From assembly GCF_003664125.1 (NCBI RefSeq), contig NZ_RCCP01000002.1, positions 62,001-126,000 on the forward strand: 64,000 nt of DNA. The letters are read 5' to 3'. The position numbers and the translations under genes were made by a program. Source of the stretch: Planococcus citreus (GTDB taxonomy: Bacteria; Bacillota; Bacilli; Bacillales_A; Planococcaceae). Of this stretch, positions 9,383-18,110 are shown one piece after another (within the stretch, counting starts at the first letter, position 1; each line of letters begins with the position of its first letter). The notes beneath the pieces are model-generated. The model was not told the DNA's origin. It saw only the letters and a list, made by a program, of their open reading frames with translations, and searched no databases.

Positions 9383-10266
9383 TAGCCCCACCCCTTTAGC
9401 ACATTCCAGCGCTTACTGAAGTAATACGCCACTAGACCCAGTAAAATCGTGATAGCCGCGAGAATCATATTGACCGCAAGCGCTTCGGGGCGATCCGAAA
9501 GCGTGCCGCTTGTGTAAAGCTGGTACGAATAAACCGGCAGCACACTTGGATAAGTGACACCTAGCAGATAAGGTACTTCAAAAGCGGAAAAAGTAAACAC
9601 AAAGACGATAAACGTGGCAATCGCCCACGCCGGCATCATGACCGGCACGACCACTTCCCGGACGAATTGCCAATTGCCCGCACCGAAAACGCGCGACACT
9701 TCACGCCAGGAGCCATGGATCCGCGACAGCACCGGATACAGCATAAGTGCCACAAAAGGCGCTTCTTTCCAAGCGTAAGTGAGGATGATTCCCCACCCGA
9801 ATGGATCATTGACGAGCACTGGGAAATCCGTGATGTCGTCAATCCAGCCAAATGCCGCAAGGAGTCTCGATACAAATCCGCTTTGGGTGAACAGCAGCAC
9901 GATGATATAGCCAGCGACCAGATGCGGTATGGTCAACGGCAATTGGAATAAGCGATGCCAAGCCTTCGGCGACGCGGATTTCATGGAATCATTGAGAAAA
10001 AACAAAGCCAAAGCAACGAGCGCCCCAATGACTGCCGACAGCAATGAAGACAGCGCCGCTATCCGCAATGTGAGCGCCATCGATTCCCAAAAAGAGCCGG
10101 AATGCAAGAGACTGTCGTAGGCTGCAAAGGTCAATTCCGTCTCCCCGATTGCCGGAAAATAGCCGAAGCTTTTCAGCAGCCCATCAAAAATCCCCCCGAA
10201 AAACAGGAGGATGATCGTGCCAGCGGCCGGCAGCAGCAAAAGATACGGTTTACTCTTTCGCCACAT
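9382..10266 (-). CDS. ABC transporter permease (YnjC-type half)
   Basis: Second permease, about six helices, with an EAA loop (FGAGNWQFVREVVVPVMMP near residue 195). The frame opens at TTG 10287, but ATG 10266 (MWRKSKPYL) has the better-placed AAAGGGTGG and still overlaps the binding-protein gene by 17 bases. In enteric YnjC two permease halves are fused; here they are separate genes. Confidence 0.9.
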   Translation of the reverse strand: MWRKSKPYLLLLPAAGTIILLFFGGIFDGLLKSFGYFPAIGETELTFAAYDSLLHSGSFWESMALTLRIAALSSLLSAVIGALVALALFFLNDSMKSASPKAWHRLFQLPLTIPHLVAGYIIVLLFTQSGFVSRLLAAFGWIDDITDFPVLVNDPFGWGIILTYAWKEAPFVALMLYPVLSRIHGSWREVSRVFGAGNWQFVREVVVPVMMPAWAIATFIVFVFTFSAFEVPYLLGVTYPSVLPVYSYQLYTSGTLSDRPEALAVNMILAAITILLGLVAYYFSKRWNVLKGWG

Positions 10267-11494
10267 GTTCCGTCCACCCTTTTTCAATGATGTCGATATA
10301 ATCTGAAGACAATTCAGGCAAGCGATTTTGTTCCAATTCTTCTATTGAAAGGGTCGCTTTCCCGAGATCTACTTCATTCATCGCCTGTTGCTGTTCGGGC
10401 GATAGTTTTTCCAATTCGAGCGCCGTCAAATCGCCCCAGTTTTCAGGGGATAATTTAGCGGTTTGCGCCTCAGGCGACATTAGTTCATTGATCGCGACAA
10501 GCGCCCCTGCTTTATCCGAAGCGTTAAACGGAATCGACAGGAAATGCGTATTCGCGAGTGTTCCCCCGTCCAATAGATAGGTACGGGTCGACTCAGGGAA
10601 TCGTCCTTTCAACACTTCACTCGCAGCGAGCGCCGGATCGTAGCTCATGGTCATGCCGATTTCACCGCTCGCAAACAACTGATCTTGTTTTGCCAGGCTT
10701 TCCGGATACGTTTCTCCCTCGCGCCATAAATATGGCTCAATGCTATTCAAGTATTGCCACATCGGCTCGAGGCGTTCTTCCAAATCTTCAAGCTCGGCAG
10801 CGGGCTGCTGGTACTGCTCGTGTCCGCCAGTCGTTTCATACAATACCTGGCGGACAAAAGCACTTCCCGTGAAATCAGGCGGTGCGGGGTATGTGAACTG
10901 TCCCGGATGTTCCTGTACCCAATCGGCGAGTTCAGCCATCGATTTCGGCGGGGTTTCGTGTTTACTTTCATCATGCACGAACACGAATTGCGCCTTGCCC
11001 CATGGTGCTTCCAAGCCTTCCACCGGTTCTCCGAAATCCTGTGAAACTTCCGGTGCATCGGAATCGATGTAGTCATTGAAATTCGGCAATTGTCCGGTGA
11101 AATCTCCCCACAGCAAGTCGTTGTCTTTTGCGGCTTTGAAGTTCTCGCCGTTGATCCAGATAATGTCCATGCTGCCGTCGCTTTTCCCAGCTATTTTTTC
11201 GTCGAGCAATTGGTTGATGATGTCTTGCGCGTCATTCATCGGCACACGGGTCAACTCGATGCCGTGCTGTTCTTTCATGCGCGGCGCGACCCATTCATCC
11301 AAATAAGTATTGATGTTATCGTTTCCGCCCCACATGTACATATTGACTTCCTGCCCTTGCGCCGCGTCTTGAATAACGCCCCAGTCATCTGTCAATAAGC
11401 TGTCTGCATCGGTTGCGTTTCCTGCATCTCCGGATGAACAAGCTGACAAGGCGAGTGCCAGAATGCCCAATGACGCTATTGGATATTTTTTCAT
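10250..11494 (-). CDS. ABC transporter substrate-binding lipoprotein, YnjB-like
   Basis: A 414-aa extracellular solute-binding protein. The signal peptide ends in the lipobox ALSAC (cysteine about residue 19). The start of the mature region (MYMWGGNDNINTYLDEWVAPRMK) and the later IIWINGENF resemble the YnjB family, whose substrate is not established. ATG 11494 follows AGGAAGTGG; the GTG nine bases earlier is less likely. It leads the operon binding protein-permease-permease-ATPase. The substrate is unknown; thiamine, polyamines or iron are carried by distant relatives. Confidence 0.85.
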   Translation of the reverse strand: MKKYPIASLGILALALSACSSGDAGNATDADSLLTDDWGVIQDAAQGQEVNMYMWGGNDNINTYLDEWVAPRMKEQHGIELTRVPMNDAQDIINQLLDEKIAGKSDGSMDIIWINGENFKAAKDNDLLWGDFTGQLPNFNDYIDSDAPEVSQDFGEPVEGLEAPWGKAQFVFVHDESKHETPPKSMAELADWVQEHPGQFTYPAPPDFTGSAFVRQVLYETTGGHEQYQQPAAELEDLEERLEPMWQYLNSIEPYLWREGETYPESLAKQDQLFASGEIGMTMSYDPALAASEVLKGRFPESTRTYLLDGGTLANTHFLSIPFNASDKAGALVAINELMSPEAQTAKLSPENWGDLTALELEKLSPEQQQAMNEVDLGKATLSIEELEQNRLPELSSDYIDIIEKGWTEHVAKE

Positions 11495-11578
11495 TAATTC
11501 CACTTCCTAATTCCTTTTATGCTACTTCTCTGTATCTTCAATCAAGCATCAACAGGGAGCCTCGCTTATCGCGAGCAA

Positions 11579-12232
11579 TCAATCCGGTTTGCTGCCGTTT
11601 TTTTGATTCCAGCGGTTGCGGATCAAAATCGGGACGACTGTCAAGATAATGAAAACGGCGACCGCCGCTACAATGATTTTCGGGTTGCCGCTGACAAAGC
11701 TGCTGCCGAGAAAATTATAGGCGAAGGTTCCGGGAATGATGCCGATCAAAGTCGCCAAGGCAAACGAAGCGAAACGCACCTTGGCAATCGCCGCCATATA
11801 GCTGATCAAGTCGAAATTGATGACCGGGATCAAACGGAACAGCAGCACATACAAAAAGCCATTCTGTTCCATTTGCCTCTGAAATTTGGCAGCGTTTCCT
11901 GTCCACTCTTTTGTAACGATGCTTCTGCCGACCACCTTTGCGACAAGAAAGGACAGCATTGCCCCCAAAGTCGCGCCAATGATGGTGTAAAAGGTTCCCA
12001 TCCAAGCACCGAAAGCCAAGCCACCGGCAATCGATAGCACCGAGGCCGGGAAGAAAATCAGCGGCCTGATGGTGTAAACGATAATGTAAATGACAGGCGC
12101 CCATAACCCGAACGATAAAATCCAGCTGCGAAGATCTTCCGCTTCCACGTCAAAAACGGAACGGCTGAGCCAGATGACCAAGCCGATGGCCACAGCCACC
12201 AGCAGCCATTTAGCAATGCGCTTTTTACTCAT
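11579..12232 (-). CDS. TVP38/TMEM64 (DedA-like) membrane protein
   Basis: A 217-aa membrane protein with about five or six hydrophobic segments. The conserved central region (FFPASVLSIAGGLAFGAWMGTFY, then RLIPVINFDLISYMAAIAKV) is diagnostic of the TVP38/VTT domain family, linked to lipid handling and scrambling. The start overlaps the stop of the upstream flavoprotein by four bases (ATGA), so the two are coupled. This pairing with a mercuric-reductase-like flavoprotein recurs in other bacteria, suggesting a shared membrane redox or lipid role that is not established. Confidence 0.88.
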   Translation of the reverse strand: MSKKRIAKWLLVAVAIGLVIWLSRSVFDVEAEDLRSWILSFGLWAPVIYIIVYTIRPLIFFPASVLSIAGGLAFGAWMGTFYTIIGATLGAMLSFLVAKVVGRSIVTKEWTGNAAKFQRQMEQNGFLYVLLFRLIPVINFDLISYMAAIAKVRFASFALATLIGIIPGTFAYNFLGSSFVSGNPKIIVAAVAVFIILTVVPILIRNRWNQKNGSKPD

Positions 12233-14112
12233 GAATTACGGGTGTGTGTCGAAATACTTGAATAACGTTTTCTCATCTCATCATAGCGCTTGCGGTTAAG
12301 CCCTTGGTCTGAATAACCGACGCGTGAGGCGGAGCGGAATTCAATTTGCTGCGCTGCGTCATTAAAGTAAAATTCGATGTCATCTTTGAATTTCATCAGT
12401 TTAGTCGTGGCAATTGCATAAACATAATCATTATTCACTTGTACGATTCGGATGCCTTCATAGCCTTTCAACATGCCGATCAAGTTCTTTTTCGCTTGCT
12501 CTTTGCTGCCATTATACGGCCATGCTGGAACGAATTTGTCCCGTACAGTCGTTTGCGACGAAACGGCATTAGGCGTGGAAGGCATTTCCTTAAGTCGGCC
12601 ATTTTTAACGCCAAGTTTTGGTTTGGTGTTATTTTGGATGGCCATATTGGCGATGCCGAGCCCTGCCGCTGCTGCAGCCCCGTACAAGCCGATTTTTTCG
12701 ACAGGCAACTCGCCCGCTTTTGCTTTATTGAAGGTTTTGACGACTGGTTGGTTGAGCAGGTTATCGACATAGACTTTCTTGCCGATTTTCACCAGTACTT
12801 CGCTATAGGTCGGATATGGGTGGATGACACTGGATAATTTACCCATATTGATACCAAGTGTTTTGAGTGTCTGGATTTGGCTGATGATTTCACCAGCGCG
12901 ATCGCCCAGAATGCTCGCCCCGAGAATATAGCCTTTTTTATCGAGAACGATCTTCACTTTGCCGATCGAGCCTTGTTTCGTATTGGCACGGTCGATATCC
13001 GCATAATCATGTTCATAGACGCGGATTGAATCGCCGTATTGTTCGCGTGCCTGTGCTTCGGACAAGCCAGAGTGGCCGAGTTCCGGGTCTGTGTATGTAC
13101 ACCAGGTCACATGGTCGTAATTCATTTTGCGGTTGATCGGCAAAATGGCGTTCTGCGTCGCGGTAATGCCTTGGGCGTTCGCCATATGCGATAGTTGATA
13201 AGGGCCGACGACATCGCCGATGGCATAGATGCCTTTGGCGGTCGTTTCCATATGTTCGTCCACTTGGATGCGTTTCTTATCGTACTCGACACCGGCAGTT
13301 TCCAGGTTATAGCCGGAGACATTCGCTTGGCGGCCGAGCGCAACGAGAAGCCCTTCATTTGAAACAGTGATCTCCTTGCCGTCTTTTTCGACTGTCAGTT
13401 CAATTTGACCGCCATGTTGAGCAGCTTTTACCGCTGTTGCGCCAGCATGGATCGTGACGCCTTCTTCGATGAGCCGCTGCTGAATCATCAGCGCGAGTTC
13501 TTCGTCATCGTTGGATAAGATGCGATCCGATTTTTCCACCAGCGTCACTTTAACGCCAAGACGGTTGAGCGCTTGGCTCATTTCGACACCGATCGGGCCT
13601 GCGCCGAGAATGGTCATCGTTTCCGGGAATGAGGCCAATTTGAAGATCGATTCATTGGTTAGGTAATCCACTTCACTCAAGCCATCAATCGGCGGCACCA
13701 GTGGAGTGGAGCCAGTGGAGAGGATGATTTTTTTCGCTTCAATCGTTTCCCCTTCCACTTCCAAGGTGTTCGGCCCAGTAAATATGGCATAAGCGTTGAT
13801 AAAATCGATGCCGGATTCCTTCAGCACTTCCGGCGATTCACCGGCGTATACTTTTTGAATGACTTTTTGAATATCTTTCAATACTTCTGATGTATCGACT
13901 TTCAGCTCAGGTGAATATTTTTTGGCGTGATGGACTTCCTTCGCGATATTGATGAGCGATTTGCTCGGGATGCAGCCGGACCATGTACATTCCCCGCCTG
14001 GCAGATTCTTGTCGATCAGCACGGTCTTTTTCGAAAATCCTGCGGCTGTAAAAGCGGCTGTTAGGCCTGCTGCTCCCGCTCCGATAATTGCGATATCATA
14101 CTTCTTGGTCAT
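12229..14112 (-). CDS. Flavoprotein disulfide reductase fused to a DUF1499 domain
   Basis: 627 aa. Residues 1 to about 455 are a complete pyridine nucleotide-disulfide oxidoreductase: FAD motif IIGAGAAGLTAA, redox pair GGECTWSGCIPSK (Cys42/Cys47), and the C-terminal IHPYPTYSE with the catalytic His. About residues 490-510 form a hydrophobic segment rich in alanine. The last 100 residues (PSTPNAVSSQ..., DDIEFYFND, FRSASRVGYSDQGLNRKRYDEMR) match DUF1499. ATG 14112 with AAAGGA is preferred to TTG 14121. Translationally coupled to the TVP38 gene. Substrate unknown; not a metal-loading MerA, since there is no N-terminal HMA or C-terminal Cys pair. Confidence 0.87.
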   Translation of the reverse strand: MTKKYDIAIIGAGAAGLTAAFTAAGFSKKTVLIDKNLPGGECTWSGCIPSKSLINIAKEVHHAKKYSPELKVDTSEVLKDIQKVIQKVYAGESPEVLKESGIDFINAYAIFTGPNTLEVEGETIEAKKIILSTGSTPLVPPIDGLSEVDYLTNESIFKLASFPETMTILGAGPIGVEMSQALNRLGVKVTLVEKSDRILSNDDEELALMIQQRLIEEGVTIHAGATAVKAAQHGGQIELTVEKDGKEITVSNEGLLVALGRQANVSGYNLETAGVEYDKKRIQVDEHMETTAKGIYAIGDVVGPYQLSHMANAQGITATQNAILPINRKMNYDHVTWCTYTDPELGHSGLSEAQAREQYGDSIRVYEHDYADIDRANTKQGSIGKVKIVLDKKGYILGASILGDRAGEIISQIQTLKTLGINMGKLSSVIHPYPTYSEVLVKIGKKVYVDNLLNQPVVKTFNKAKAGELPVEKIGLYGAAAAAGLGIANMAIQNNTKPKLGVKNGRLKEMPSTPNAVSSQTTVRDKFVPAWPYNGSKEQAKKNLIGMLKGYEGIRIVQVNNDYVYAIATTKLMKFKDDIEFYFNDAAQQIEFRSASRVGYSDQGLNRKRYDEMRKRYSSISTHTRNS

Positions 14113-14298
14113 ATCCGTCAAATCCTTTCTTAATCCTGAATTAAATATATCTTAACAAAGACTTCTATACACTTACCCTTATTTACCCTCGAATAGTCTG
14201 CTTATAAAAAATCCTCTCAGTCTAAAGAGTTCTGTGGGGGGTGTAAACGGTGATATGCTTTATACTTAGAATATCTTTTACATGAAAAGGTGAATTAT

Positions 14299-14880
14299 AT
14301 GCTCGATACATATGCCAGAAAACATGTACAACCGTTTGTTGACAAGACGGCCGATTTTTTATTAAAAAAAGGATGGACAGCTGATGGCGTGACCAAGACG
14401 GCATTTACCATCGGTCTGTCATCGGGTGTCTTCATCTATCTGGACCAGCCGGTTTTGGCACTCATTGCGCTTTGGCTATCCGGATTTTTGGATGTAGTCG
14501 ACGGGACGATGGCGAGAAAAACAAAACCTTCTCCTTGGGGAACGCTCCTCGACATCAGTTTTGACCGATTGGTGGAAATCAGCGTTATCCTCGGCCTTGC
14601 CTTCCGCTTTCCGGATTCGATGTGGGCTTTATTGTTATTGAGCGCATCGATCATCGTCGCCATGACTGTCTTCTTGACCGTCGGAGCATTGTCCGAAAAA
14701 CAAGGGATGAAATCGTTCTATTATCAAGCTGGGCTTGCGGAACGGACAGAAGGGTTTATCTTGTTTACGTTGATGATCGTCTTTTCTCCTTATTTGACGG
14801 CAATCACCCTTTTGTTTATCGCCGTTCAGATTTTCACCATTTTTCAGCGCATGGCCGAAGCCAAGCGGATTTTGTCCTAG
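14299..14880 (+). CDS. CDP-alcohol phosphatidyltransferase family protein
   Basis: A 193-aa membrane enzyme that would transfer a phosphatidyl group from CDP-diacylglycerol or a similar donor to an alcohol. The family motif (D-x2-DG-x2-AR-x8-G-x3-D-x3-D) is intact as DVVDGTMARKTKPSPWGTLLDISFDR near residue 70. About five helices follow. ATG 14299 is chosen because the GTG at 14290 lies within the AAAAGGTGA ribosome-binding site. It is followed after 15 bp by an NDH-like flavoprotein, probably co-transcribed. The acceptor alcohol is not predictable. Confidence 0.88.
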   Translation: MLDTYARKHVQPFVDKTADFLLKKGWTADGVTKTAFTIGLSSGVFIYLDQPVLALIALWLSGFLDVVDGTMARKTKPSPWGTLLDISFDRLVEISVILGLAFRFPDSMWALLLLSASIIVAMTVFLTVGALSEKQGMKSFYYQAGLAERTEGFILFTLMIVFSPYLTAITLLFIAVQIFTIFQRMAEAKRILS

Positions 14881-14895
14881 ATTGGAGTGTTTAAT

Positions 14896-15987
14896 ATGAA
14901 AATTGTCGTCTTGGTTGGGGGCGGCCATGCACATTTGCACGCCCTTGCACAATTCGCAAAAAAGCCGCGGGAAGATGTACAATTGGTGCTCATCTCGCCT
15001 GCGGTGCATCAATATTATTCAGGGATGTTTTCAGGATTCACTGAAGAGGTTTACGGATTGGATGAGATCCGCATCGACTTGAATCAGCTCGCTGAAAAAA
15101 TCGGCGCGGCTTTCTATCAAGATACCATCTGCGCCATCGACCCGGAATCCCGTACACTGACGGGCCAACATGGCGAGATCTATCCTTATGATGCAGTGTC
15201 CTTCGACATCGGGTCACAGATGAATAGCCCGGAAGCGCTGAAGAAGCACATCTCGCCAATCAAGCCCAATTACCATTTTCCGGATCAATTAATGAAGTTC
15301 CGAAAATCCGCCAAGCCCGTCATTGTTGGAGGCGGCGCATCGGGCGTGGAATTGGCCTTCTCTACACACGCCTGGCGAATGAGGCGGCATTTTCCTACCG
15401 ATACGTTACTGTTCAGTTCTGGTGAGCTGCTATCGGCTCACGGAGCGGCCGCTTCCAGAAAACTCGAGGCGATTGCACGGAAAAAATCGCTGCCTTTTTT
15501 CACAAATGTAAAAATAGAAGACATCGACGAAACGTCCGTCATTGCAAGCAACGGTGCCTCCTATCCCCAGTCAGACGTGCTTTGGCTGACTGGCCCGAAA
15601 AGCCCTGCCTTATTCGAGCGCTCAGGCATGCCGGTCGACCGTGCCGGATTTTTGGCTGTCAGTGAGACACTTCAATCGATTCGTTTCCCCGAAGTCTTTG
15701 GTGCCGGCGATTGCGTCTCGATCGACCGCTATCCGGACCTTGCGAAAAACGGCGTCTATGCGGTTCGCCAAGGCCCCGTGTTGTGGGGCAATCTACTGAA
15801 TTTCCTCGATGGAAATCCATTATCGGCCTTCATTCCGCAAAAACGCTATGTCGCCATCCTCTCCACGGGCGGTGGCGAAGCGTTCTTGACTTATGGACAT
15901 TGGAGCATGCATGGCAAACTCCCATGGAAACTTAAGCAGTTTATCGACAAGAAGTTCATGAAGTCCTATCAAGCGATTTATAAATAA
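14896..15987 (+). CDS. NDH-2-like FAD oxidoreductase (SelD N-terminal-associated type)
   Basis: 363-aa flavoprotein. The first strand and FAD loop read VVLVGGGHAHLHAL, the form seen in proteins related to the flavoprotein domain fused to selenide-water dikinase (TIGR03169-like) and to type II NADH dehydrogenases. A second nucleotide motif VIVGGGASGVELAF is near residue 140, and the FAD-closing motif VFGAGDC near 270. No SelD domain is present. ATG 14896 follows GGAG. It is downstream of the phosphatidyltransferase, possibly acting at the membrane. Electron acceptor unknown. Confidence 0.83.
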   Translation: MKIVVLVGGGHAHLHALAQFAKKPREDVQLVLISPAVHQYYSGMFSGFTEEVYGLDEIRIDLNQLAEKIGAAFYQDTICAIDPESRTLTGQHGEIYPYDAVSFDIGSQMNSPEALKKHISPIKPNYHFPDQLMKFRKSAKPVIVGGGASGVELAFSTHAWRMRRHFPTDTLLFSSGELLSAHGAAASRKLEAIARKKSLPFFTNVKIEDIDETSVIASNGASYPQSDVLWLTGPKSPALFERSGMPVDRAGFLAVSETLQSIRFPEVFGAGDCVSIDRYPDLAKNGVYAVRQGPVLWGNLLNFLDGNPLSAFIPQKRYVAILSTGGGEAFLTYGHWSMHGKLPWKLKQFIDKKFMKSYQAIYK

Positions 15988-16115
15988 GCTCTTTTTTCCA
16001 TCCATGATAGGGAAAAGCTAACAGAATGCCGGAATCGCTAGTGGCTTTTCAACATTGCTTTTCGAAAGCCTTCTTTACCCAGTACGGAAGGCAAGCGCCT
16101 TTCCGCAATAGCATC

Positions 16116-16144
16116 TTGAAATTTTCCCCCTTTCTCGCTATAAT
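16116..16144 (+). promoter_or_regulatory. Sigma-A promoter of a predicted small RNA
   Basis: TTGAAA (16116-16121) and TATAAT (16139-16144) with an exact 17-bp spacer, with no gene immediately downstream. Confidence 0.75.
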
Positions 16145-16150
16145 TCTTTA

Positions 16151-16327
16151 TACAGTAGTTGAATAATCTCCCGCGAACATCTAGCGGGCTTCATTGCAGT
16201 TAGTTAAATGGAACTGTAAAAATGCAGCACGGGCTGCCATATTGGAATTGCGCAGAGTATATACCTGACAATAGAGCTGGGAATAACGCCAAAGAGAATG
16301 AATCATTCTTTTTGGCGTCTTTTTTTA
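16151..16327 (+). ncRNA. Predicted small RNA of about 177 nt
   Basis: Bounded by a near-consensus sigma-A promoter and a strong terminator (ACGCCAAA...TTTGGCG then a T run, 16286-16327). Internal hairpins are CCCGC/GCGGG (about 16171-16189), CAGTT/AACTG and GCAGC/GCTGC. No ORF inside has a good ribosome-binding site. It does not match the plan of 6S RNA, tmRNA, SRP RNA or a riboswitch class I can recognise. It could also be an attenuated leader of the MpsC-family gene 215 bp further on. Confidence 0.5.
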
Positions 16328-16470
16328 TTTCATATCCCCGGTTTGAATCGGTTGAATACAAGCAACAGTTGGATTTCTCATTCCCTCTACCCAATAAAGC
16401 CTCCTCCCTCTGTTTGATTTCTCTAAAGATTTAAACGGAATGAAGAACTGCAGTTAAAAAAATTTTTTTT

Positions 16471-16541
16471 GCACGCTGAGAAGAGCGAGTGAAAAGCAAA
16501 GAACTAGCCGGCCGTCGCGTGCCGGGAAGGAGCCAGTTATT
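16471..16541 (+). promoter_or_regulatory. Structured leader of the MpsC-family gene
   Basis: GCACGC (16471-16476) can pair with GCGTGC (16517-16522). Alternatively CCGGC (16508-16512) can pair with GCCGG (16521-16525), next to the GGAAGGAG ribosome-binding site. The two pairings exclude each other. No known riboswitch class is recognised. Confidence 0.3.
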
Positions 16542-17240
16542 ATGCAGGAAGCAAGACCAATTCAATCAGAAGTTTCAGGCTATATTTCTAACCTACTCCG
16601 CCAGCATTTTGGAAAAGGGCCTGCTTCTGTTTACGTCACCATCAAAAGGCCCTATATCACGATTCATTTCAGAGGGTTTGTCAGTCCTATGGAAAAGATT
16701 TTACTCGACCAAGAAGAAGGCAAACGCGTATTGGAGACAAGAGATTTCATGTTCAATGCCTTGAAGCCTGAAATTTTAAGTGAACTTTTGACTATCACCC
16801 AGCTGGAATTCACCGAGTTATATGCCGATTGGAACTTGGCGCTGAAAAGCGGCATCTTTATCGGCGTGATGTGTGATGATCATCTCGTAGATCCATTAGG
16901 GTGGCCGGAAGATGGAGAGCGCGACATTTTCCATAAACAAGTAGAACGCGTCAGTGAAGAAGCCGGGCGCATACCGGACAGCATCGAGACATTATGGATG
17001 AGCAATCGAACATTGCTGTTGAAGCGCAGCGGCATTTTGGTAGGGATTGAAAAAGCTTTAATAGAGGGGGGCTTCTCTGAAATCCTCAAATTGACCAAAC
17101 GCCCTCTTGAACGGAAGCTTCTCAAAGCTGCCCCCTTGAACCACTCTTTACAGAGGAACATCGATGAAGTTTTCATGGACTGGAATTTCAGCCAAGACGT
17201 CGGATACATTGCGTTCATCCTATCCGCTGACCCTCGGTAA
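16542..17240 (+). CDS. DUF2294 / MpsC-family protein
   Basis: A 232-aa soluble protein. The N-terminal half (SEVSGYISNLLRQHFGKGPASVYV...) is the DUF2294 domain, later named MpsC for a proposed sodium-translocating membrane-potential system. The C-terminal half looks like a degenerate second copy ending in MDWNFSQDVGYIAFI, parallel to ADWNLALKSGIFIGVM in the first. Start ATG follows GGAAGGAG. It stands alone, preceded by a structured leader and, further up, a candidate RNA gene. No formate dehydrogenase genes, frequent partners of this family, are nearby. Biochemical role uncertain. Confidence 0.75.
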   Translation: MQEARPIQSEVSGYISNLLRQHFGKGPASVYVTIKRPYITIHFRGFVSPMEKILLDQEEGKRVLETRDFMFNALKPEILSELLTITQLEFTELYADWNLALKSGIFIGVMCDDHLVDPLGWPEDGERDIFHKQVERVSEEAGRIPDSIETLWMSNRTLLLKRSGILVGIEKALIEGGFSEILKLTKRPLERKLLKAAPLNHSLQRNIDEVFMDWNFSQDVGYIAFILSADPR

Positions 17241-17350
17241 TTGAAATAAAGCAAAATCTTCTCTATGAATAAGCGGTTGGTACATACAACTTTAAAGTTT
17301 TCCCCCAAAAAATTGGATCCGCCGAGATTAAACGCTCTCCTTAGTTTTGT

Positions 17351-17375
17351 GTTAAAGATTGCCTAAAACGGGTAT
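17351..17375 (+). promoter_or_regulatory. Sigma-B-type promoter
   Basis: GTTAAA (17351-17356), 13 bp, then GGGTAT (17370-17375), close to the general-stress consensus GTTTAA-N13-15-GGGTAT. It is 36 bp upstream of the DUF948 gene. Confidence 0.65.
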
Positions 17376-17410
17376 GGCTTAATACACAAACGAAAAAGGA
17401 GGAAGTTTAT

Positions 17411-17887
17411 ATGGACCCGATAATTTGGCTTTACATAGCACTAGGAATCATTGTCCTTGGCCTGATCGTCGCCGTCGTCGGTGTCGTGATGCTGCTATCC
17501 GGCATCAAGGAGCCGATGAAAGAAATGAAAGGTTCGGCAGATAACTTGAAAGGCCGCATGGACAAGCTGATGCTTGAAACGACTCATTTGCAGCACACGA
17601 CAAATGAATTGAAAGAAGACATCCAACAAAAATCCGAGAAAGTGGCCGTCCTGGTCGACGGGGCGAAAGGAACGATCAATTCAGTCATCGATATGAATTC
17701 GGTGGTCCGCAGCATCACGTCGGGCATTTCGAAAAAAGTCGAAGACGACCCTGCCAACCGTTTCCAAGTCAACCAGTACAGTAATAACGCAGCCGGCTTG
17801 ATGAAATACTTGGATAAGAAGAAAAGCCAAGATCAAGCTTATAATCCAGAATCCACCGTCCGAAAAGAACAAATCAAAACCTATTAA
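17411..17887 (+). CDS. DUF948 general stress protein (YtxG-like)
   Basis: 158 aa: one N-terminal transmembrane helix (IIWLYIALGIIVLGLIVAVVGV...) followed by a long helical, coiled-coil-prone region rich in K, E and Q. This matches DUF948 proteins such as B. subtilis YtxG, a sigma-B regulon member. The sigma-B-type promoter seen just upstream supports the same control here. AAAGGAGG precedes the ATG. Function within the stress response is not known. A strong terminator follows. Confidence 0.82.
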   Translation: MDPIIWLYIALGIIVLGLIVAVVGVVMLLSGIKEPMKEMKGSADNLKGRMDKLMLETTHLQHTTNELKEDIQQKSEKVAVLVDGAKGTINSVIDMNSVVRSITSGISKKVEDDPANRFQVNQYSNNAAGLMKYLDKKKSQDQAYNPESTVRKEQIKTY

Positions 17888-17904
17888 TTGTTTTGCAAAC
17901 AGCT

Positions 17905-17942
17905 CACCCCTTCCCGTCTCGATTACGGAAAGGGGTTTTTTA
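17905..17942 (+). terminator. Intrinsic terminator of the DUF948 gene
   Basis: ACCCCTTCCCGT pairs with ACGGAAAGGGGT, followed by TTTTTTA. Confidence 0.85.
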
Positions 17943-18110
17943 ATGTTTTACGACTAAACGGATGTTTATTTATACATACTCAATTTGACAATACAAATTA
18001 ATAAAAAGATAATATGAATATATTACCATTTACATTATACAAATACGCCGCCCACTCTATTAGCGGCATTGATGGATTTTTCACATTGACCTGGAGGTGC
18101 TTCTGTACAC

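Noticed and set aside
16151-16327. Possible 6S RNA.
   Set aside because: The 5' and 3' parts do not form the long closing stem with a central bubble that defines 6S RNA.
16222-16434. A 70-codon plus-strand frame crossing the small-RNA terminator.
   Set aside because: It runs through a strong intrinsic terminator and has no proper ribosome-binding site.
16471-16530. Partial likeness to a class I cyclic-di-GMP riboswitch (GCAAAG...CCGG).
   Set aside because: The P2 hairpin and the conserved CACGCACAGGGCAAACC block are missing.
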